Source: Sphingomonas sp.
GTDB lineage: Bacteria; Pseudomonadota; Alphaproteobacteria; Sphingomonadales; Sphingomonadaceae
Direction of reading: 5' to 3'
Length of the DNA: 64,000 nt
Assembly (NCBI RefSeq): GCF_030145815.1
Contig: NZ_JAIXHL010000010.1
Span: 1 to 64,000, forward strand
The notes beneath the pieces were generated by a model that did no database searches, was not told where the DNA came from, and worked only from the letters and a program-made list of their open reading frames with translations. Of the stretch, positions 34,406-43,178 are shown in pieces (positions within the stretch are counted from its first letter, which is position 1; the number at the start of each line of letters is the position of its first letter). The position numbers were made by a program, and so were the translations under genes.

Positions 34406-35761
34406 CTAAACGCGTTCGATTGCTGGCAGCCGCCACCTCAGGGAACGCAGTTCCGGTCGAGCGAGATAGGCTCGGAATAGCGGCCGAAATTCATCTGACG
34501 GCACGGGCAGCCAGTTCGCTGCCATTGCGCCTTCCGGCCGAGCCTGCTGCATCAAGATATCCAGTGACCCGTCCCGATTACGTACCAGACCCTCGGTGCG
34601 GTCGCCAATCGAGTATCGCGCCTCAGCGTTGGGCACGAGGAACAACCGCCCGTCCGACTCGAGTTGATACATGGTGACCGACCAGAAGGATTCAGCCGGG
34701 ACACCGCCAGGAGGTAAGCGAAGGCGATAAGCGTGTTTCCCGGAAAGGGCCATCCCCGCAGCGTCCTCGAGGGCGTGCGCATAGAAGGCTTCTTCGGGAG
34801 GCAACGCCGCAAGGCCGAAAAGCGCGGTACGGGCACGCGTGAGGTCATCTGAGCCATAGTCGCCGGTGTTGGCAAGCGAGTAGCTCCAGCCGTTGGCTCG
34901 GCGTTCGCGGCGCGGATCGGGCGCTCTGAGAAGGGTCACGCCTGTGTTGATCGCCGCCGGCCAAGCCGAACGCAGCGCGCCATCCAGATCGTGGAAGGCG
35001 CCCAAGACGCCGCGCATCAACCCGGTGCCTCGGTGGCGCAGCGCGCGTGACACCCGCGGATCGGTGGCGGGACAACGGGCCAACATGGCATTCACGACAG
35101 AAAGAAAATTCGCGGGATCGCGCCCGTCAGCCGGCGCCACAGGGAGGAGCTGCCCCGAGGGCTGAAGAGCCGGAGGAATCAGCTCCAGTCGATCCTGGTG
35201 CGCATGCACCGCATCATAGTCGCCCGGTCCGCCGACGAGGATTCGGACGAGCATCCAGACATCAGTGGTTGGTGCGGCGATCTTCTTGCAATCGGATGGA
35301 ACGGGACCGAGCCAGCCCGGTGGCACCAGGACGAATCTCCCGCCGCGCCCCTTCGTCGCCCTAGTCCCGATGAAGTGGAAATTGTCCGTGAACGCGTCCA
35401 TCAACGCAACACTGAAATAGCGATCCTGGATGTCCGGAATCACGATAACGGCAGGGCCGCCCGAGAGGTCTATCCTTGCACTGCTGACGAGACAGTCATT
35501 GTTCGTTGCGGTGATCGCGCGCGAAGACGCGTCGCTCAGGGTCCGGCGGTGCTGGATCTGATTGAAACGGCCGGGCGGAAATGCGGCGCTGGGGCCGGCC
35601 AGACTGTAAGCCGTCCGGGCAAACTCGAACAAGGGAAAGCCGCTGACAAAGGCGGCAGTCAGGTCGGGCATGGCAAGCGAGGCTTGCGCGGCCCGAATGC
35701 CGATAGGGGATGAGGCGGCCATCATCAATTGAAGCGCAGCGCGCCGATCGAGCTTCGACAT
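34406..35761 (-). CDS. DUF1254/DUF1214 domain protein, Tat-type signal
   Basis: 451 residues from the ATG at 35761; an ATG at 35782 is in frame but would include the palindrome in the coding part. The N-terminus SKLDRRAALQLMMAASS resembles a Tat signal. The N-terminal DUF1254 pattern is FARTAYSLAGP, FNQIQHRRTLSD, ATNNDCLVSSARIDLSGGPAVIVIPD and the C-terminal DUF1214 part has GGVPAESFWSVTMYQLESDGRL. The family is widespread next to transporters and hydrolases; its reaction is unknown. Divergent from the carboxylesterase, with two operator copies between them. Confidence 0.85.
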   Translation of the reverse strand: MSKLDRRAALQLMMAASSPIGIRAAQASLAMPDLTAAFVSGFPLFEFARTAYSLAGPSAAFPPGRFNQIQHRRTLSDASSRAITATNNDCLVSSARIDLSGGPAVIVIPDIQDRYFSVALMDAFTDNFHFIGTRATKGRGGRFVLVPPGWLGPVPSDCKKIAAPTTDVWMLVRILVGGPGDYDAVHAHQDRLELIPPALQPSGQLLPVAPADGRDPANFLSVVNAMLARCPATDPRVSRALRHRGTGLMRGVLGAFHDLDGALRSAWPAAINTGVTLLRAPDPRRERRANGWSYSLANTGDYGSDDLTRARTALFGLAALPPEEAFYAHALEDAAGMALSGKHAYRLRLPPGGVPAESFWSVTMYQLESDGRLFLVPNAEARYSIGDRTEGLVRNRDGSLDILMQQARPEGAMAANWLPVPSDEFRPLFRAYLARPELRSLRWRLPAIERV

Positions 35762-35835
35762 TCTATCGATAATTTCCGCCATGCGGCGCCATATTGCTTG
35801 GCGGAAACGCGAGAGTCCATGCTATTATCGATAAT
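35762..35835. promoter_or_regulatory. Paired operators between DUF1254 gene and carboxylesterase (copies 3 and 4)
   Basis: ATTATCGATAAT at 35824-35835 is exact and lies 32 bases before the carboxylesterase ATG. TCTATCGATAAT at 35762-35773 differs at two positions and touches the DUF1254 start. Centres are 62 bases apart, about six helical turns, so cooperative binding is possible. Confidence 0.75.
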
Positions 35836-35867
35836 AATGGCGAAAACTGCTGGGAGGATCGCAACAC

Positions 35868-37418
35868 ATGTTCGAGAAGAGGCTGTCCTGGTGGGCATCG
35901 TTGCTCGTTGCGCTCACGGCAAACGCACCTGCCCATGCGCAGCCGGTTCATCGCGCCCCGGTCCATACACCCCAAGGCTGGCTACAAGGGTCTTCTGAGC
36001 GTGGCGTCGAGCGGTTTCTGAACATTCCATTTGCGGCCCCTCCCGTCGACGAGTTGCGCTGGCGACCACCGGTCGAGGCGGCGCGCTGGACCGGAGTTCG
36101 CGACGCGACCGCGATGGGCCCCGCCTGTCCCCAGCCAGTTCGTTCCGCGCTGGTCGCAGGCGGGGTGGCGGACCACCAGTCCGAGGATTGCCTCCAGCTC
36201 AACATCTGGCGGCCCGCAGGCGGCAGGCATTTACCCGTCATGGTCTGGATCCACGGCGGTGCGCATGTCCTGGGCTCCGGCACCTTTCCGGTGTTCGACG
36301 GTACTGCCCTTGCCCGCCAAGGCGTTATCCTCGTCACGATCAACTACCGGCTGGGAGCCCTTGGCTATTTCGCGCACCCGGCACTCACCGCCGAGGCACA
36401 TCGCGGCGAGCTGTTCGGCAATTTCGGGCTGATGGACCAATTGGAAGCCCTGCGCTGGGTGCAGCGCAATATCGGAAGCTTTGGCGGCGACCCACGCAAG
36501 GTGACGGTGTTCGGCGAGTCTGCCGGAGGCATCAGCATCACCACGATGCTGGCCAATCCTGCCGCGAAGGGATTGTTCGCACGCGCGATCGTTGAGTCCA
36601 GTGTGCCGACGCTCGAGCCCCAGACGCTGGAGCAGCAGGAGGCGCAGGGAATGGAAACGGCCGAGCGAGCTGGCTTGGGCAAGGGCGCATCGGCGGTTGA
36701 GCTTCGGGCCCTTTCCATTGAAACCCTGCTGAAAGCTTCGGCCGGCCGGTCTGGCGGAATGGTTGGGCCGTTCATCGACGGAAGGCTCATTCGCGAAGCT
36801 CCCTGGCGTGTTTTCGCGCGCGGCGAGCCAGTCGATGTTCCGCTGTTGATCGGTTCCAACAGCAATGAAGCCAGCGTCATCCTGGCGATGGGCGTCCCGC
36901 CGGCGGCAGCACGCACCTATCTGGGAGATGACGATGACGCGGTGCGTCTTGCCTATGGTGTTCTTCCTCCTGCGGAACTTGCAAGGCAGGCCCTGGGCGA
37001 TGCATGGTTTGTGGCGCCGGCCCGCTGGATGGCGATGAGGACTCAGTCGGGCGCACCCTCATGGCTGTACCATTTCGACTATGTTGCCGCCGGGCGCCGG
37101 GACAAGTCGTCAGGGGCGCCCCATGGCTCCGAAATTCCGTATTTGTTTGGAACGCTGGATTATTTCGCTTCTCTAGCCGGCCCGATCGATGTGGAGGATC
37201 GTCAGTTCGGCGAGGCGATCTCAACCTGCTGGGTGGCCTTCGCCAAGACCGGCAAACCAGGCTGCAAACTCGTCCCGAAATGGCCCCGTTACCGCAGCAG
37301 CGAGGATACCCTAGCCCTGTTCAGCCCAGCATCCAGGCTCGCCAGCGGGTTTCGACGCGCGCAGATCGATCTGCTTCTCAAGGTATGGCAGGCGCGAACT
37401 GGCGGCTCCCGACAATGA
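35868..37418 (+). CDS. Secreted type B carboxylesterase
   Basis: 516 residues with a signal peptide ending about APAHAQ. Type B carboxylesterase signatures: FLNIPFAAPPVDELRWRPP, SEDCLQLNIWRP, VWIHGGAHVLGSG (oxyanion hole), and the nucleophile elbow VFGESAGG with Ser218. The acid is in GSNSNEAS and the His in GAPHGSEIPYLFG. It should hydrolyse carboxylic esters in the periplasm or outside. The ATTATCGATAAT operator just upstream places it under the same control as the TonB receptor, which suggests cleavage before or during uptake. Confidence 0.92.
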   Translation: MFEKRLSWWASLLVALTANAPAHAQPVHRAPVHTPQGWLQGSSERGVERFLNIPFAAPPVDELRWRPPVEAARWTGVRDATAMGPACPQPVRSALVAGGVADHQSEDCLQLNIWRPAGGRHLPVMVWIHGGAHVLGSGTFPVFDGTALARQGVILVTINYRLGALGYFAHPALTAEAHRGELFGNFGLMDQLEALRWVQRNIGSFGGDPRKVTVFGESAGGISITTMLANPAAKGLFARAIVESSVPTLEPQTLEQQEAQGMETAERAGLGKGASAVELRALSIETLLKASAGRSGGMVGPFIDGRLIREAPWRVFARGEPVDVPLLIGSNSNEASVILAMGVPPAAARTYLGDDDDAVRLAYGVLPPAELARQALGDAWFVAPARWMAMRTQSGAPSWLYHFDYVAAGRRDKSSGAPHGSEIPYLFGTLDYFASLAGPIDVEDRQFGEAISTCWVAFAKTGKPGCKLVPKWPRYRSSEDTLALFSPASRLASGFRRAQIDLLLKVWQARTGGSRQ

Positions 37419-37567
37419 CAGGGCGGCGTGACTGCAGCGCGGCGGGCTTCGCATCTCAATCCCCGACAAACGCTTTGCGGCATCGGCATGCGGTGTTCCG
37501 GACCATCGCCGCCATGATTTGGAACGATGAGGCGACGATGACCTGCAACGCCCAGAACTGGAGTCTC

Positions 37568-38899
37568 CTAGGTTCCGAATTTGATCGTTGCGGCAAAGCC
37601 GCCGGCCGGAGGACTGGCAAAGTGGACCGTGGCACCGCATTGCGCAGCCAGAGCCTTGACGATCGCGAGACCCAATCCTGCACCGCCAGTCGCTCGGTCG
37701 CGTGAGGAATCGATCCGCCCGAACGGCTCCCCCAAACGCGCCAGAGCGCTAGCCGGCACGCCCGGTCCGTTATCTGAAACCGTAATTTCAGCAGCGTTCA
37801 GCGTTGCCGTCGCCGAAACGACGACCGCCGCGCCGTAACGCTGACCGTTATCGATCAAATTGTTGACCATTCGACGAAAGGCCATCGGGCTGACTTGCGC
37901 GGACAATGGCCGGGCGTCGACAAGCAGCGTCACGGCTTGACCCAATTCTTCGCGCAGTGCCGCGATGGACTGAAGCTCCGGTCGCAAGTCGATCGGCGCG
38001 GCCCGCATGCGGTCCCGTGCCTCGATTTGGGCAAACAGCAATGTGTCATCAAGCAGAAGCGCCATTTCCTCCAAGTCGCTTCCGGCCAGCGCTCGCTGGC
38101 TTTCATCCTCAATGAACTCAGCCCGTAGCCGCAGCCGCGTTAGATAGGTGCGCATGTCATGGGCGACCGCAGCGAGGATGCGCGTCCGCTCCTCGACAAG
38201 CCCGGCGATCCTGCCCTTCATTTCGTTGTAGGCGGCCGACAGGTCGCGCAATTCCGAAGACCCGGTCACGGCGAGGTCAGGTGCGTCTAGCCGAGATGCG
38301 AATTGTCGAATTCCGGCCGACAGGCGTGACAGCGGGCGCATCGTCTGGCGGACGGCGAGAATAAGTCCCGCCAAGATGACCAATCCGCCCAAGACGCCGA
38401 GTAGAGCGCGTTGGCGCAAGAAACCCATCACCATCGCAGATGGCCGGCTATCGATCACCAACGTGCCGCCGCTCCTGAGTGATACGGCCAGCGTGAGCGG
38501 CGAGACCAAGCGCGCGTGCCAAGGGCTTTCACGCACTATCCCGGCGAAAAGAGGTGCACTACCCGACATCCGTACCGTCCTGCCCGGCAAGGCGGCGCGG
38601 TAGCGGTTGAGCAAGTCCGGGTCCACCGGCTCATCGACCATCACTCGCTCCGCGCGATCGACCCGAGCATGATAAAGGGTGCTGTCGAAAACGGCGAGCA
38701 GACGGGGGCGGCGCGCAGGCGCAACGCTATCCAGTGCTTCCGCCATCGCTGCGACCTGATCGGGCGGCGGCAGATCCGCATGCTGGCGGTCGCCGATCGG
38801 GCGCTGCAATACGGTCGCGGTGAGAACGACGGCCTGAAGCAGCACAAACCCCGCAAGGAGCAACACCGTGATCCTGAAGGTCAGATTTCCACCGCGCAT
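37568..38899 (-). CDS. Sensor histidine kinase
   Basis: 443 residues. Two membrane segments (about 8-30 and 163-185) flank a periplasmic sensor domain; a HAMP-like linker follows. The H-box AAVAHDMRTYLTRLRLR has the phospho-acceptor His247, then N-box VNNLIDNGQRYG, and G-boxes DNGPGVP and GGAGLGLAIV. The start ATG at 38899 overlaps the stop of the response regulator (TGATG); a GTG at 38902 is the alternative. It should sense a periplasmic signal and phosphorylate the partner at 38899-39630. Confidence 0.92.
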   Translation of the reverse strand: MRGGNLTFRITVLLLAGFVLLQAVVLTATVLQRPIGDRQHADLPPPDQVAAMAEALDSVAPARRPRLLAVFDSTLYHARVDRAERVMVDEPVDPDLLNRYRAALPGRTVRMSGSAPLFAGIVRESPWHARLVSPLTLAVSLRSGGTLVIDSRPSAMVMGFLRQRALLGVLGGLVILAGLILAVRQTMRPLSRLSAGIRQFASRLDAPDLAVTGSSELRDLSAAYNEMKGRIAGLVEERTRILAAVAHDMRTYLTRLRLRAEFIEDESQRALAGSDLEEMALLLDDTLLFAQIEARDRMRAAPIDLRPELQSIAALREELGQAVTLLVDARPLSAQVSPMAFRRMVNNLIDNGQRYGAAVVVSATATLNAAEITVSDNGPGVPASALARLGEPFGRIDSSRDRATGGAGLGLAIVKALAAQCGATVHFASPPAGGFAATIKFGT

Positions 38900-39630
38900 C
38901 ACAAGCGCCTTACTGGTGCGGCCAGGACATAGCCGCCGCCGCGAACTGTCTTGATCAGCCCGCGACCCTCGGGGTGTATCTCTAGCTTTCGGCGGAGTCG
39001 ACCGATCTGGACATCGATGCTGCGGTCAAACGGCGCGGCATTGCGACCGCGGGTCCAGTCGAGCAGCTGGTCTCGATTCAGCACGCGCTGCGGATGCGCG
39101 ATCAGTGCTGCAAAAAGATCGAACTCTCCCGCCGTGATCTCAATCTCCTGTCCGTCCGGACCCAGGAGGGATCGGCGGCCCGGGTCAAGCAGGAAGCAAC
39201 CGACGCAGAAGCGGGCTTCGATCGTTGTCGCGGAAACGCGATGCGCCTCGCGCGTGCGCCGCAGGATGGCCCGGACACGCGCAACCAGCTCCCTCGGATT
39301 GAACGGCTTGACCAGGTAGTCATCCGCGCCGAGCTCCAGCCCGACGACCCGATCTATGTCGTCACCGCGCGCCGTTACCATCAGCACGGGGACATCGCCC
39401 TCGGCGCGAAGCCGGCGGCAGATCGAGAAGCCATCCTCACCGGGCAGCATCACATCGAGCAGCACCAGATCGATCCGTCGCCGCGCACGCAGACGATCGA
39501 GACTTTCGCCGCTACGGCATATTTCCGCCTCGTACCCCTCACGCCGCAACAGCCCGGCCACCAGCATGCCGATCTCGGAGTCATCCTCGACAACGGCAAT
39601 GCAGGTCGCGGATGCGGCTACGGATTCCAT
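38899..39630 (-). CDS. OmpR-family response regulator
   Basis: 243 residues from the ATG at 39630; an upstream ATG at 39657 is in frame. The receiver domain has the acidic pair VVEDDSE, the phospho-acceptor Asp59 in LVLLDVMLPG, and the switch Lys in DDYLVKPFNP. The C-terminal winged helix ends VQIGRLRRKLE ... LIKTVRGGGYVL, as in OmpR/PhoB. It is the first gene of the two-component operon and lies back to back with the basic secreted protein gene at 39787, a possible target. Confidence 0.93.
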   Translation of the reverse strand: MESVAASATCIAVVEDDSEIGMLVAGLLRREGYEAEICRSGESLDRLRARRRIDLVLLDVMLPGEDGFSICRRLRAEGDVPVLMVTARGDDIDRVVGLELGADDYLVKPFNPRELVARVRAILRRTREAHRVSATTIEARFCVGCFLLDPGRRSLLGPDGQEIEITAGEFDLFAALIAHPQRVLNRDQLLDWTRGRNAAPFDRSIDVQIGRLRRKLEIHPEGRGLIKTVRGGGYVLAAPVRRL

Positions 39631-39786
39631 GACCAACCATTTGGACCGGACTGGCATCCCGCGGAAGTGGGCGCGTAGCCGCGTTACACTTCGTTACTTG
39701 CGGTTATGCCCGCGACACGTTTCGCTTACCCGCACAATCCATCTGGAGATTACGGACCCAAGTCCGGTAGCAAAAGGATCAATCAC

Positions 39787-40194
39787 ATGTTCATGCTGAA
39801 AACTGCCGGTGCGCTCGCGATCATCGCGTCGTTCACCGTCCCGACTGCCGCCGAGGCACAGCGGGTTCACGGCCGTGTCGTCTCCCTCCAGGGCGCAAAC
39901 GGCCGAGGCGGCGTCATCACTACATCGGTGATCCGCGGCGGTGGCACCGTTTCATCTGCGCGCAGTGTCCAGACCAACCGCGGCCATGGCGCCACGACGG
40001 TGCGCAGCCGCAGCCGCTCCGACGGAGTCTTTCAGGGCAGCAGGACCACCACGATGAACAACGGCGCGAGCTTCGGGCGCGACACGATGGCGACTGCGAA
40101 CGGCAACGGCAGCGTGAGCCTCACGTCGACGCGGACTGGCCCAAGAGGCAGGAGTTCGACCGTATCGGCTACTGTCCGCGCGACCCGCAACTGA
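39787..40194 (+). CDS. Small secreted Ser/Thr/Gly/Arg-rich protein
   Basis: 135 residues from the ATG at 39787 (AAAGGAT upstream). A signal peptide MLKTAGALAIIASFTVPTAAEAQ precedes a low-complexity mature part rich in Ser, Thr, Arg, Gly and Asn with no cysteine. Its composition suggests an extended periplasmic or extracellular protein. I do not know the family. Divergent from the two-component system; followed after 60 bases by an EF-hand protein, likely in one transcript. Confidence 0.6.
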   Translation: MFMLKTAGALAIIASFTVPTAAEAQRVHGRVVSLQGANGRGGVITTSVIRGGGTVSSARSVQTNRGHGATTVRSRSRSDGVFQGSRTTTMNNGASFGRDTMATANGNGSVSLTSTRTGPRGRSSTVSATVRATRN

Positions 40195-40254
40195 CATCGA
40201 TTGGGCTGCGCCCGCTGTGTCGGCGGGCGTGGCCAAATGAAAGGAAACGCTCCA

Positions 40255-40677
40255 ATGCAGTTTTCCGCAATGCTCGTCGTCGGCGCCCTTCTTGCCGGGA
40301 TCACCTCCAGCGAGGCCAGCGCGCAAAGCCGAATGATAGCGGCCTTTGAAAAGGCCGACGTCAACCACGACGGTGTGATCACCCGCGCCGAATTTGTCGC
40401 CGCGCGAAACGCCCGCTTTACCGACGTCGACCGCAACGGCGATGGAGTCATCAGGCGAGACGACTTCTCGCGGCTGATCGCCTTCCGGCCAAAGGCCGGG
40501 ATTTTGATCGACGAGATGATTGCGGAAGGTGACCTGAACCACGATGGCGTCGTTACGCGCGCCGAATACTACCAGGCACCGACCACCGACTTCGACCGTG
40601 CCGACACCAACCGCGATCATGTCATTGATCGGGCTGAACTCGAGGCGATGATCGCCAGGACGAAAGCGCGGCTGTGA
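40255..40677 (+). CDS. Secreted EF-hand protein
   Basis: 140 residues; start at the ATG 9 bases after AAAGGAAA (in-frame ATG at 40237 would place the ribosome site inside the gene). A signal peptide ends near SSEASAQ. Four EF-hand-like loops are visible: DVNHDGVI, DVDRNGDGVI, DLNHDGVV and DTNRDHVI; the last lacks the Gly at position 6. It should bind calcium in the periplasm. Stop overlaps the start of the desaturase-like gene (TGATGG). Confidence 0.85.
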   Translation: MQFSAMLVVGALLAGITSSEASAQSRMIAAFEKADVNHDGVITRAEFVAARNARFTDVDRNGDGVIRRDDFSRLIAFRPKAGILIDEMIAEGDLNHDGVVTRAEYYQAPTTDFDRADTNRDHVIDRAELEAMIARTKARL

Positions 40678-41513
40678 TGGACAATTTGATTGCCAGGTCA
40701 CCGTTCTGGCTGGTGGTGATGCTATCGCTTATTCTGGTCGAGCTCGTGTGGCGCATGCGCACCGAGCGGGGCTATGATGGCCGTTCCGCATTGACTACCT
40801 TGGGCTTGGTCGCCGGCAACATCCCGGCGGCAGCGCTCAACGGAGTCATGCTGGGATCTGTGTTCGGCGCTGCATGGGCAGTGGCTCCGATACGCCTGCC
40901 GCTCGATGACTGGCGGACCTGGGCGGCAGGGTTCGTTGCCGTCGAATTCGCCTATTATTGGTTCCACCGCCTCAGCCATCGCGTTCGCTGGCTCTGGGCC
41001 AGCCACGCTGTGCATCACTCGGCTGAACAATTGACCCTGCTCTCGTCGTTACGACTTGGCTGGACAAACCTGCTGTCGGCGGGATGGCTCTGCTATTTGC
41101 CGCTCGTACTCCTCGGCTTTGACCCCCGGCTCGTGATCGGCCTACTCGCACTCGATCTGCGCTATCAATTTTTCCTTCATACAGAAGCCAGGATCTCGCT
41201 TGGCCCCCTGGAATGGATACTCAACACGCCAACCCATCATCGCGTCCACCACGGATCGAACGCACCCTATCTCGACCGAAATTATGGAGGAATCGTGATA
41301 GTCTTCGATCGCTTGTTCGGGACTTTCGCCTCGGAGCGGCATGACGAACCCATCCGATACGGCCTGGTCGGGCGCCAGGCAGAGCCGAATCCAATCAAAC
41401 TGAGCTTTCGGGAGTGGCGCGAGATCGCGCGAGACGTAGCCGTCGCGCGCAGCCTGCGCGGCGCGCTACACGCCATGTTCGCGCCACCCGGCACGTCCTC
41501 CCGCACCGACTGA
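40677..41513 (+). CDS. Sterol desaturase/fatty acid hydroxylase family membrane protein
   Basis: 278 residues with hydrophobic segments near 8-25, 40-65 and 130-165. The three histidine clusters of the family's di-iron site are present: HRLSH, HAVHH and HHRVHH, within FAYYWFHRLSHRVRWLW and NTPTHHRVHHG. It should hydroxylate or desaturate a lipid at the inner membrane. The ATG overlaps the EF-hand gene stop by one base (GTG at 40674 is the alternative), so the two are co-translated. Confidence 0.9.
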   Translation: MDNLIARSPFWLVVMLSLILVELVWRMRTERGYDGRSALTTLGLVAGNIPAAALNGVMLGSVFGAAWAVAPIRLPLDDWRTWAAGFVAVEFAYYWFHRLSHRVRWLWASHAVHHSAEQLTLLSSLRLGWTNLLSAGWLCYLPLVLLGFDPRLVIGLLALDLRYQFFLHTEARISLGPLEWILNTPTHHRVHHGSNAPYLDRNYGGIVIVFDRLFGTFASERHDEPIRYGLVGRQAEPNPIKLSFREWREIARDVAVARSLRGALHAMFAPPGTSSRTD

Positions 41514-41541
41514 CGCACCGCGGCAGCCCAGCGGCACCACG

Positions 41542-41565
41542 AGCTTCGCCGGGCTATGCGAAGCT
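41542..41565. terminator. Hairpin between convergent genes
   Basis: AGCTTCGC (41542-41549) pairs with GCGAAGCT (41558-41565) across an 8-base loop, between the desaturase stop (41513) and the serine hydrolase stop (41734). No clear T-run. Confidence 0.4.
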
Positions 41566-41733
41566 TCCCGACATGCTGGTGGCGTTCCCTAGCCCCCTTG
41601 GCGTTCCCGCCACGCGTCCTCCCGCGCGCCGGATCTGCATAGGCAGCCGCCGATCTGGCAAGCCCGCCGCTACTCCTTCAGGGCGCGAACTGGGCGCGGA
41701 AGGGCCGAACCGTCGAGCGCGCCCGCGAGTAGG

Positions 41734-42744
41734 TCAGCGACGCACGCCGATAGTTTGCAGGAACGCGAAATCGGACCAGCCGGATTTTTCCCCGCGGGTG
41801 AGCGCGGCGATGTCCAGCCTTGCTTGCCGGACGATCGTCAGCCGAAGCGAAGGAATAACGTACATACGCTGGTCTCCGGCTCCCGCAGCAGTGACGATGT
41901 CTACCGGAAGGTCGGCGGCGTGCGCGCCGAGATCGCTTCCCGCCGTAACCGGATCCGCCATCTTGGGGCTGTGCGGCAGCCACCAGGTCAGGCCGTAAGC
42001 GGGATTTAGGGCGCTCGGTTGAAATAGCGCGTCGAACGCGGCCGGGTCGACCAGCGGCTTCCCCTGCAGTCTTCCGCCATTCCGCACGAACTCGCCTAAC
42101 TTGGCCCAGTTTCGGGAAGTCAATGACGCGCCTTGCGGCAGCAGCGGGTTGCCATCGGGACCGTCGCGCCAGCTTCCGATCGTCAGGCCGATCGGATCGA
42201 GTATTCTGCGCTTCAGATAGTTGAGCGGGTTGCCGTCCAGCCCCTTGGCGATCAGCTTGCGTCGCATGATCTCGCCAAAGAGCTGCATGGGAGTGGGGCC
42301 ATATTCAAATCGGGTCCCAGGGGTACTGGCGAGCGGCGCCCGTACCGCATCGGCATAGCTCGGCGGCCGACCGATCACGCCGCCTTGACCAGCTGACATC
42401 GACAATAGCTGCCGCAAGGTTATCGTCGATTTTCGCGGATCACCCTTCCATTCGACCAGCGTATCCGCAGCAAGCTCATCGAGCGTCAGTAGGCCATCCT
42501 GGACGGCAGCCGCAGCCATGATGCCCACGAAGCTCTTCGTCCCCGACCAGAGTTCGTTAGCGGTGGAGGCGTTGCTTCCAGTATAGACCTCGCAAACGAT
42601 CTTGCCGTCCTGAAGCACCAGCACCGCTATGCCGCGGTGCGAAGCAGAATAGCGTTCGGCAGCCGTGCATTGGCTGGGGGTTACCTGCGCCGCGGCGACC
42701 GTCGGAAGCAAGGCGAACGCGACCATCATACCCATCCGGTACAT
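41734..42744 (-). CDS. Secreted serine hydrolase, beta-lactamase/PBP (SxxK) family
   Basis: 336 residues from the ATG at 42744, 6 bases after GGGAG; ATG codons at 42750 and 42735 are alternatives. A signal peptide ends about TVAAAQ. The catalytic SxxK is in LWSGTKSF (Ser67, Lys70). The second-motif Tyr lies in FEYGPTPM. Such class C-like proteins are esterases, amidases or peptidases as well as beta-lactamases. ATTATCGATAAT lies 18 bases upstream. The neighbour at 43179 is a distant paralogue in divergent orientation. Confidence 0.85.
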   Translation of the reverse strand: MYRMGMMVAFALLPTVAAAQVTPSQCTAAERYSASHRGIAVLVLQDGKIVCEVYTGSNASTANELWSGTKSFVGIMAAAAVQDGLLTLDELAADTLVEWKGDPRKSTITLRQLLSMSAGQGGVIGRPPSYADAVRAPLASTPGTRFEYGPTPMQLFGEIMRRKLIAKGLDGNPLNYLKRRILDPIGLTIGSWRDGPDGNPLLPQGASLTSRNWAKLGEFVRNGGRLQGKPLVDPAAFDALFQPSALNPAYGLTWWLPHSPKMADPVTAGSDLGAHAADLPVDIVTAAGAGDQRMYVIPSLRLTIVRQARLDIAALTRGEKSGWSDFAFLQTIGVRR

Positions 42745-42762
42745 TTCCATCTCCCAGCAATT

Positions 42763-42774
42763 ATTATCGATAAT
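42763..42774. promoter_or_regulatory. ATTATCGATAAT operator before serine hydrolase (copy 5)
   Basis: Exact core within a longer perfect palindrome, ATTATTATCGATAATAAT (42760-42777), the most symmetric copy of the set. It sits directly upstream of the minus-strand hydrolase ribosome site. Confidence 0.8.
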
Positions 42775-43016
42775 AATGCCCTAGGATCGCACTTGGCGCC
42801 AGCCCTTGCACGCATCTGCGTCGATGATTCTCGGAAAGGAACCGGTTTCCTGGCGTTTCTCGCAAATTGGCTTCGTTCTTCGATGGACTACCAAAAAAAT
42901 GGAGCGGTCGCGAGGCGCACGCTGCAGCCGGTACCGGGCCGTGCGGCTGCGGCCGTGTGACCGCAGGGCCCCGAAGGGGATTCTTATTGACAAGCCATCC
43001 GATCGAGCGCCAAATA

Positions 43017-43028
43017 ATTATCGATAAT
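43017..43028. promoter_or_regulatory. ATTATCGATAAT operator before second serine hydrolase (copy 6)
   Basis: Exact core extended to AATTATCGATAATT. It lies 150 bases before the ATG at 43179, so the leader of that mRNA would be long if the promoter overlaps it. The 404-base divergent region 42775-43178 holds no gene. Confidence 0.75.
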
Positions 43029-43178
43029 TTTCGGGCATCGAGGCAGTGTGCGGCGCCCTCCCGCGTCGCCTCCGTCTTGCTGCACAAATGCCAGTTCGTC
43101 ACTGGCCCGTACGGAAAAAAGGGGAACGCTCGGCGACGTTCCCGATCGGACCAATTCCGCCGACGGAGGAGAGGAACC

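Noticed and set aside
37848..37858. Further copy of the ATCGAT palindrome at the histidine kinase (TTATCGATCAA)
   Set aside because: It lies within the conserved NLIDNGQ coding stretch and only half of the motif matches.
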